Source of the DNA: Eudorina sp. 2006-703-Eu-15
Lineage: Eukaryota; Chlorophyta; Chlorophyceae; Chlamydomonadales; Volvocaceae
Direction of reading: 5' to 3'
DNA length: 64,000 bases
Assembly: GCA_003117195.1 (NCBI GenBank)
Contig: BDSI01000063.1
Span: forward strand, 186,001 to 250,000
In this document: positions 59,402 to 64,000 of the stretch, piece by piece
Numbering within the stretch: position 1 is the first letter of the stretch
Layout of the letters: every line of letters starts with the position of its first letter
Notes under the pieces: generated by a model
The model's database searches: none
The model's input: the letters and a program-made list of their open reading frames with translations, nothing else
Told to the model about the DNA's origin: nothing
Program-made: the position numbers and the translations under genes

Positions 59402-60974
59402 TGGTGGTGAGAATCGGTGGTGGCGCGGTCGTTCGGTGCCGATGCCTCGAATGCATCAACATGAGTACAGGAGGGTGCAGGAGGGAGGGGCATAGATCGT
59501 TCCGCGGCGTCGATTGCAAACTTGGAGGAGGGGGACAGCGCCTGGGACTTTGCGGAGAGGGCAGGATGGGGCCTGGTCCAATTGTATATTGCGGCGGCAG
59601 ATGGCGGGAGGTTTCGATCTGTGCGATGTCTGTGGGGGGCACTGCCCAGGGGATAATCGGTGTTTGGTCGGTGGCACGGTGGGTGGCACGGTGGTGAGAT
59701 CCCGTAGCGTTTACACCGGTGGGCGGGATGCTGTGCTGGCTCCAGTTTTCAGGCGGGGGAGGTGCCAGCAGTTCAAAGCGCGCGGCTATGATAATGCCTG
59801 TTGTCAGCACAGCAGGTGCGATTGGAGTTCTCAGTCGCCTCGGTGGGGTTGGAGGGTTGCGCACTCGACGACGGCGGTGTTGCTGTTACAGAATATGATG
59901 CAGCTGTGTGTACTTCAGAATGAAACCGTCTCGACACACCGTGACGATCGGGTGCTGTGCTGCCAGCACCTCGCAGTGAAGAGCAGCGAATGTGGAGAAT
60001 ATCAAAGCTTGCGGCTAAAGTCGTATGTCGCTCATCCATTAGGGAGAGGGTCTCAAAGCTGGGTTACCGGGGTTACCGGCTAAGATTAGGGGGGAACGGT
60101 GCGGACGCAGCCTGAGACACATGCAATCTGTCCATATGGTTGTAAGGAATACAGGCTTACATCGCTCAGTCTCGTGCCTGCCAACATGATGGCGCATCTG
60201 AACCGGCGTACTGCGCGCTTCTCTTACCGTCTGTCAGCGCTGCAGGAGCCCGAAAGGACGCTTTGACGATCTCAAAATTTTACTTAGGTGGCAGACTTGA
60301 TCTGCGCAGTTAATAGCGCATGATCGTGTGGCGAGGTACTGCGCCCTGTCGGTGCGCGACGTGCGCGCGCCCAACCACCATCCCTGACCTGGTCTGCTAC
60401 GTTTCTTTGTCAAGATATCACCTGCATACCAAATTACTCCCGTTCACGTTTACGTGTGTGATACACTCCTCCATAAGGAAAAAGTAGCTGGGATACGATT
60501 GTACAGCAAATCCGCACCACGCCGGAAAAGCTCACGGCAACTCTCACAAAATCAAATGGTCGTAACTTTTCTATGTTTCTGTGCTGGTGCACTTACAAAT
60601 TGCTATCCGTGATGACGCTGAAAATGTTAAAAACAATAACGGCCGCCAGGTTCTACACTGCTGGCGACGAGGACGACTCCACCGTTTTGACTATTTAGGT
60701 GTGCCGCGACGGTTGGGAGGTTCCTGCGAGATGGAGACCGACCTGTCGGGGTACCGCTCAACACCTGTGGTGCTGAAGACCATCAGGCGCATGCCTCGAG
60801 CATTCATCAACCAAATTTATGCTGTCGATATAGCACTCACGGTCTGGGTTAGGTGAGTTTGTGCAGATTGACGCATGGTTACAACGCTCCGCGGTCAGTG
60901 CTAACGCTAGCCGCTGGGCTGCAGTCTGGGGACCATATCGTATGCAGCGTTTGCTTATTACTTGGAGGTTCAGG
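59402..60974. other. 3' flank of the ATAD2-like gene and upstream region of the rhodopsin kinase
   Basis: This 1.6 kb separates two genes in the same direction. A TGTAA at 60141-60145 is a candidate poly(A) signal for the ATAD2 gene. A frame at 60581-60856 ends at a gtgagt donor and could be an alternative first exon of the next gene, but its phase cannot be linked with confidence. Nothing else is supported. Confidence 0.4.
60141..60145 (+). terminator. Candidate TGTAA polyadenylation signal for the ATAD2-like gene
   Basis: TGTAA lies 740 bases past the stop codon at 59401. The assignment rests on the motif and the absence of an earlier good match that I noticed. Confidence 0.3.
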
Positions 60975-63900
60975 ATGGCGACAGGAGTTGCAAAGCAAGC
61001 ATTGGAGAGCAGGTAAGCGTGCCAGATGTTGTGTGACTACTAAGCGGTGAAAAGATAAACCAGTCACGAATCTTCATGTATTTTGTTGTGAAAATCGTGT
61101 TGGGACGGGAACAGACCCAGCCGACCCACGCCCATGGGGTACCTCGACTCTTGGAGTTGATTTGTGGCCCTCCAGCGACTGCAAGACCAAAACCTTGCAG
61201 CGATTTATCATCATGGACCGCTGTCTCATTGTGCCGTGCTCTTCTTCGCTGACGGGTTGTGCTTGACACGCTTTGTTGTGCTCAAGTATTGCATTATTAC
61301 TAGGATATTGGGTAAGCAAGTCCTATTCGCGCCGTCTGCAGGTGGCGTCAATAGAATGGACGTTTCAAGTGCAAACGGTAAGACGCCCCTACCCCGTTTC
61401 CGGCTTCTGCACTTGTCGACTAGAGTGGCGGGTCCACATGCGAGACTGCTGTGATACATCTGTACGATAATCTGTGCAAGTCGGCTTTGACGGTGGCTAG
61501 GTTCAGCTTGTCGGCGACGTGGTGCGGTCTGACGGTCGCCACCTCACTTGCGGGACCCGAACGGTGTCACGCACGCCAGCACAGGCAGCGGGTTGCGTTA
61601 GCCACCTTTGCGGTCGGGCCGCCTGATCGTCTTGCCCGCGGGTTCCCCGACTCCGGAACGCGTCTGCAGGCGGCGTTTGGCGCTGTATTGCTGCTGAACC
61701 TGCTAAACCTCGGTATGCGGCAGCATCTGCTGCCGTTCAAGGTGAGGGCGCTGGGCCCCCTCGGGGTTGCGACGGAACCATACCGGGTGGAGGCGGAGGA
61801 TGGGGCCTGTCGGTCGGATGTCCCTCCTCGGACTCGGAGTGGCTCCTCTTGACAGCGGCAGGGACCTCAGGAGGCCGTGCAGCCGGCCACAGCACCGGGC
61901 TCGTCTGGTCATGCTCACGGTACCACACAGGCACTGGCGATACCCTATCAACGAGTGACCGGAAGGTATACAGCGAGGCCCAGGTTCTGCCAGGGGCCAG
62001 CTCATGGCGCGGGGCAGCTGCCGCCAAACGTATCGTCCACCCATGCCGGGACCGCGCTGACTTAACGCACCCGGGGCCGGAGCCACGGCCTCCAACGCTG
62101 GGCTGAGAGGCACCTAGCCTGTAGTCGGGACCGGGTGGGTGGGACCGCGAACGTTGTTCCGGTGGCCCCCGGGGGGCGTCGTCGCCATTGCGCAGGCAGT
62201 TTACGCTCCCACGTGACCCCAAGTGGGCGCACATCTTCGGAAGCTCCTTCGCGAATCGCCGGGCCCTGTCCTGCCTTTGACTGCCTACCCAGGCCGTGAG
62301 TTGGGCGGTTCCCCGCCTCGCGACCCTGGGCCCTGCTCCCATTCGCTCACTTCACCCCACCGCTCAACCTCCACCTCGCTTGACCGGCCCCTGCCCCCCA
62401 GTGCAACCTGCTGTTGTTGTACATCAACGCGGTGGCCTTCGCGACCGACCTGCTGCTGTGGCGGGGCTCCACGGCGATGCTGGTATCGTCGTCGGGGCGG
62501 CCCTTCGCGCCGCTGCGCTACGTGCAGTGGGCGCACTCCACACCCAGCATGATCTACATGTTGGCGCTGCTGGCAGACTGCAGGGGCCTGCAGGTGTGTA
62601 TGCGTGAGGAGATGAGCGGGAGCCCTGCGGGGGGCCGGGCGCGGCGATCCTATGAGGCCAGTTCGCTGTCCTCCATGAGGTCTTACAGTGCCGTATCTAG
62701 ACCCCGCCCGCCCCTCGCTGCTCGTGCCCTGATCCGCAGCTGGTGATTCCGTTGCTGAACGATGTCATGATGGTGGCGACGGGCCTTGCGGCCTGCTTCA
62801 CTCGGGGCTTGCTTAAGGACATCATGACGGTCATGTCGTTCGTCACCTTCACCGTCGTGCTGTGCTTTGTGTACGGCATGTTTGCCAAGTAAGCGCGGGT
62901 GTGCACGTGCGGGGATGGCTGTGTGTGGGTCACGTGCAAAGGCGTGAAAAACGGAGCGGAGCTAGCCCATGATGTAGCGAGCTTCAGGCCGAGCGCCGGG
63001 GGACCCAAAAGCGGGTGTGCGTGACCCTCCTCCCTGGGGTGGCGGCTTGCCAGGGTGGCGGCTTGCATGCTGCTTCCATCCCCCGGTGACCATCCGTCCT
63101 CGTCTGTCAAGGGGAGCCCCGCAGTACGGTATTGATTGACACCTGCACCCCTCCCGCACGGCGCCGCCGCGCCCCTCCCCGCGCCCGCTCCAGGACCCTC
63201 TCCGGCGACGTGTCCCCGGAGCAGCGCAGCACGTTGCGCACCGTCCTGGCGCTGCTGCTGGCGGTCTGGACCGCCTTCCCCGTGGTGTGGCTGGCGGCCG
63301 ACTGGTCCCTGATGGGCCCCCAGGCGGAGGCCATCTGCTGGGGCGTGTGCGACTACCTGGCCAAGGTGGTGTTCAGCAGCCAGCTGTGGCAGAGCAACCT
63401 GACGGAGGTGCAGCTGCGGAGGGACCGGGCGCTGGAGGCCTGGGAGGCGACCAACCGGGTGGAGGCGGTGGCGCGGCTGACGGCGCTGCTCAAGCAGAGG
63501 GATGACCTGCTCAGCACGCTGAGCCACGAGCTTCGGACGCCGCTGGCGGGCATCGTGGGTGGGTGGGGGAGAGGGATGGGGATGTATGCGTACGTGGAGC
63601 CGGTGGGGTGTCAGCGTTTGAGGGCGGAATGGCGTGGGGATGGCGATCCTGGGGTTGGGCTGTCTCCGCGCCCCAGGTCTGCATCATCGAGGGTTGAGGT
63701 CATCGGTCAGCCTTGCATCTGCTGCAGATCCCTCCCTGCCCGGCTGGTGCTGCTGCGGATGTGGGTAACGTGGGGCCTGATGTACGGGCCATGTACTGCT
63801 GATGTACGGGCCATGTACGGGTCACGTTGATGTCATATGTGGGTCATGCTTGCACTGTCGTGTTCGGCCCCGTCCCACCCCGCCCCGCCCCGCTTCCCGC

Positions 63901-64000
63901 TCCCGGCCCGCAGCGCTGTCTGAGACGTTGTACCCGGAGGTCTCCGCGGCCCTGCCCTCCAGCGCCCAGAACCTGGCCACCGTGCGGGCCACCGCCACCT
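60975..64000 (+). CDS. HKR: Histidine-kinase rhodopsin (microbial-type opsin fused to sensor kinase), 3' part beyond window
   Basis: The model is join(60975..61012, 61585..61741, 62402..62593, 62740..62888, 63194..63558, 63914..>64000), at least 329 residues; the last four junctions are firm. Seven helices precede a kinase: LQAAFGAVLLLNLLNL (A), LLLLYINAVAFATDLLLW (B), RYVQWAHSTPSMIYMLALLA (C), VIPLLNDVMMVATGLAACF (D), MTVMSFVTFTVVLCFVYGMF (E), VLALLLAVWTAFPVVWLA (F) and ICWGVCDYLAKVVFSSQLW (G). K236 in DYLAK is the retinal Schiff-base Lys and D232 matches Asp212 of bacteriorhodopsin. The Asp85 position in helix C is Gln (RYVQW) and Asp96 is Met, so it should not pump protons. A coiled segment leads to LLSTLSHELRTPLAGIVALS, the H-box with phospho-acceptor H290. 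It is presumably a light-controlled phosphorelay sensor. The start at 60975 (MATGVAKQALES) and the 61585 acceptor are tentative; a 5' acceptor before RFSLSATW also fits phase. Confidence 0.85.

Noticed and set aside
1..64000. CRISPR array, prophage, insertion sequence or viral genes
   Set aside because: No regularly spaced direct repeats with unique spacers, no transposase, integrase or capsid-like frames; all recognisable genes are intron-rich nuclear genes.

Overview
The window is nuclear DNA of a eukaryotic green alga, most likely a volvocine/Chlamydomonas-type species. The reasons are: GC-rich coding exons cut by many GT-AG introns; long Gln, Ala, Gly and Pro tracts inside proteins; many minisatellites; plastid-targeted proteins (peptide deformylase, a biotin/lipoyl-domain ACCase regulator); and a histidine-kinase rhodopsin, a family typical of green algae. 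There is no operon structure and no bacterial signature. I built the gene models by hand from splice sites, phase agreement and family resemblance; nothing was searched.

Layout. (1) 1-237 (-): 5' end of an unrecognised gene running off the left edge. (2) 1494-5476 (+): Gln/Pro-rich SET-domain-like protein with SUMO-type motifs. (3) 7573-8633 (-): small membrane protein, tentative. (4) 10631-12288 (+): TXNDC9/APACD, a phosducin-like thioredoxin-fold protein. (5) 13586-15959 (-): peptide deformylase. (6) 16303-20025 (+): large low-complexity protein of unknown function. (7) 23763-26433 (-): unorthodox (SIP-like) aquaporin. (8) 26815-32118 (+): SAP + RRM protein with a prion-like Gly/Tyr/Gln tail. 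(9) 34380-36264 (-): BADC-type protein, with a decayed copy of its last exon at 32930-33090. (10) 36632-39945 (+): protein consisting only of a degenerate eIF4A-like RecA2 domain. (11) 43690-46143 (-): type I membrane protein. (12) 47399-59401 (+): ATAD2/Yta7-type AAA+ chromatin ATPase with a degenerate bromodomain. (13) 60975-64000+ (+): histidine-kinase rhodopsin, cut by the right edge.

Genes 1 to 12 alternate strand, so the window is a chain of head-to-head pairs with short shared promoters (290-380 bp for PDF/unknown, aquaporin/SAP-RRM and BADC/helicase-like) separated by long convergent gaps. The convergent gaps are 1.3-3.7 kb, hold simple repeats and relics, and contain no gene I can support.

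Functional themes: chromatin (SET-like protein, ATAD2), RNA (SAP-RRM protein, helicase-like protein), plastid protein maturation and fatty-acid synthesis control (PDF, BADC), and membrane or sensory functions (aquaporin, rhodopsin kinase, orphan membrane proteins). They do not form a single pathway. The most notable items are the stand-alone degenerate RecA2 protein, the rhodopsin kinase with Gln at the counterion position, the ATAD2 homologue lacking the bromodomain Asn, the SUMO-motif repeats in the SET-like protein, and the BADC gene beside its own relic.
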